From Hymenochaete sp. R1 (taxonomy: Eukaryota > Basidiomycota > Agaricomycetes > Hymenochaetales > Hymenochaetaceae): a stretch of DNA of 12,061 nt. Positions 11,190 through 12,061 of the stretch are shown here, piece by piece. Positions within the stretch are counted from its first letter, which is position 1. Every line of letters starts with the position of its first letter. Under the pieces are notes generated by a model. The model searched no databases and had not been told where the DNA came from. It worked only from the letters and a program-made list of their open reading frames with translations. The DNA is taken from positions 1 through 12,061 of the forward strand of contig JAFREE010000325.1 of NCBI GenBank assembly GCA_019400425.1, given 5' to 3'. The translations under genes were made by a program, and so were the position numbers.

Positions 11190-11244
11190 AAATCTTGTCA
11201 TACACCATGCCAATATGACAATCCGTCTCGAAATCTGGTCAGAT
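11190..11244. repeat. 55-bp direct repeat, copy 2, with internal palindrome
   Basis: This copy matches copy 1 at about 49 of 55 positions. The inverted pair TTGTCATA (11195-11202) and TATGACAA (11214-11221) is kept as an 8-bp stem, with differences mainly in the loop and the 3' half. Confidence 0.8.
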
Positions 11245-11565
11245 TCTGGTAATCTTATATTATCCTTGCATTATCTTGTATCACTGTGTAATATCAATAA
11301 CAGTCTTATCATTATTGCATGCTCTTTAATTGTATTTACAGGATATTATGGTACAATAGAATTAAATAAAAAGGAACGTCCCCAGTCATATCGGAAGCTT
11401 GAACGCTGTAATTAATACCCAAAGTGAGTGTGGAAGCGGAACGAGAATGAAATCCTTGGATGCACTGCATGTGGCTCACAACAAGCGAGGTAGCTGAAAA
11501 GTGCAAGATGAAAGGAAGTTCAAATACTGAGATGCGAGTGCACAAAGGGATCGAGGACTCACTTT

Positions 11566-11754
11566 TCAGTAGCCATTCACAGCAACCATGCAGTGGGACT
11601 CGTCATATTGTCCTCTGACAAACAGCCAACCGAGATCGCCGTTCTCATTGAGATGCGTCTGAACGAGGTCGACAAATGTGCGCAGCCCCGCGTACTCTAC
11701 GAGTCCTTGCCATTGCTCTCCGTAAGCGAGATGAATGCCTTCCAAGGTCCACAT
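11566..11754 (-). CDS. possible small gene or gene fragment, unknown function
   Basis: A minus-strand frame of 62 codons runs from ATG at 11754 to TGA at 11566, beginning MWTLEGIHLAYGEQW and containing GDLGWLFVRGQYDESH. The composition (W, Y, G, D, H mixed with hydrophobics) looks more like a folded protein than random translation. A TATATAAA sequence lies about 15-20 bp upstream (11775-11768). Minus-strand DNA further right (to about 11950) has other protein-like stretches in different frames, including ATHWVEAMNLMSAYSVH, interrupted by stops. This may therefore be the last exon of a multi-intron gene or a decayed pseudogene. I do not recognise a family; the call is weak. Confidence 0.3.
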   Translation of the reverse strand: MWTLEGIHLAYGEQWQGLVEYAGLRTFVDLVQTHLNENGDLGWLFVRGQYDESHCMVAVNGY

Positions 11755-12061
11755 TCGAGAGTGGAAGTTTATATATCACCGGCACAAATGCGCTTGAGCG
11801 ATGCAGTAGGCCTTGGGATGATTAGGTTTCTGCTGATGCGAGCCACTGGACCGAGCCTGTGTTGGGCTGTGGAGACGCCAAACGGTGCACAGAATATGCG
11901 GACATTAAGTTCATGGCTTCTACCCAGTGAGTTGCGTATAGCCTTGTAAGAAGACAGTGCTAGTAGAGCGAACCAATGTCGCGGAGGCGGAGGAGGGATG
12001 GTGGTGGAATGAAGAGAAGAGTTCTGCCACCCGACGACGCGCATTTTGTGGACGAATGACG
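11755..12061. other. right-edge stretch without a resolved gene
   Basis: Both strands have open frames of about 90-118 codons here (+ up to 11949; - 12044-11769), but neither has a recognisable domain. Minus-strand pieces in several frames look protein-like but are interrupted by stops. The region may belong to a spliced or decayed minus-strand gene that continues past the window edge. Confidence 0.35.

Larger units (their letters stand above)
10861..11420. repeat. AT-rich island with diverged repeats, possibly a solo LTR or non-autonomous element
   Basis: Unlike its surroundings, this stretch is AT-rich and built of recurring short words. It has tandem CTACAATAC copies (10972-10980, 10981-10989), ATACCAGATGC then ATACCAGAT (11081-11100), and a 55-bp unit present twice (11107-11161 and 11190-11244, about six mismatches). 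A segment 10931-11340 begins TGTTAA and ends TTTACA, like the ends of fungal LTRs, and is about 410 bp, a normal LTR size. No target-site duplication is seen (AAAAA before, GGATA after), and no retrotransposon coding sequence is in the window. Repeat-derived DNA is likely; the element type is uncertain. Confidence 0.45.

Noticed and set aside
10926..11345. Target-site duplication flanking the LTR-like segment
   Set aside because: The flanking pentamers (AAAAA and GGATA) do not match; later AAAAA at 11367-11372 does not follow a CA end.

Overview
The window reads as nuclear DNA of a filamentous fungus, most likely an Agaricomycete (Basidiomycota). The genes are cut by short introns (53-85 bp) with GT..AG ends and CTRAY-type branch sites. 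Leaders and trailers are pyrimidine-rich, start sites look like CACCATG or AAAATGG, and the proteins are fungal in type. No bacterial features (Shine-Dalgarno sites, operons) are seen. No species is claimed.

Layout, left to right, with all confident genes on the + strand. (1) 2-271: the C-terminal end of an alpha/beta hydrolase cut by the window edge. (2) 272-1914: no confident gene, although the minus strand of 1335-1916 holds splice signals and phase-compatible open frames. (3) 1915-2972: a seven-exon gene for the PSST/NDUFS7 subunit of mitochondrial complex I. All four N2-cluster cysteines are present, but one extra T just before the stop shifts the conserved C-terminal W-Y-R-K out of frame. 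(4) 3421-5519: a two-exon gene joining a helical domain of the 5-hydroxymethyl-dU DNA kinase / alpha-glutamyl-putrescinyl-thymine pyrophosphorylase type (HMUDK_hel, aGPT-PPlase) to a C-terminal chromodomain. Its single intron is 497 bp, far longer than any other here, and carries a pre-miRNA-like or MITE-like foldback of about 99-126 nt. (5) 6183-9843: a three-exon gene for a large, mostly disordered fungal protein of 1171 residues that I cannot name. (6) 9844-12061: about 2.2 kb without a confident gene, made of a pyrimidine-rich stretch, an AT-rich island with diverged repeats, small palindromes and LTR-like ends, and a possible small or broken minus-strand gene near the right edge.

The genes do not form an obvious pathway. 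The most interesting one is the chromodomain/HMUDK-helical fusion. The helical domain belongs to a family known from phages that hypermodify thymine derivatives in DNA. The chromodomain keeps the three aromatic residues expected to bind methylated lysine. Together they suggest a protein that couples DNA-base modification, or recognition of modified bases, to methyl-marked chromatin. That function is inference from domain content. No other hmU-pathway gene (TET/JBP oxygenase, glycosyltransferase, P-loop kinase) was recognised in the window.
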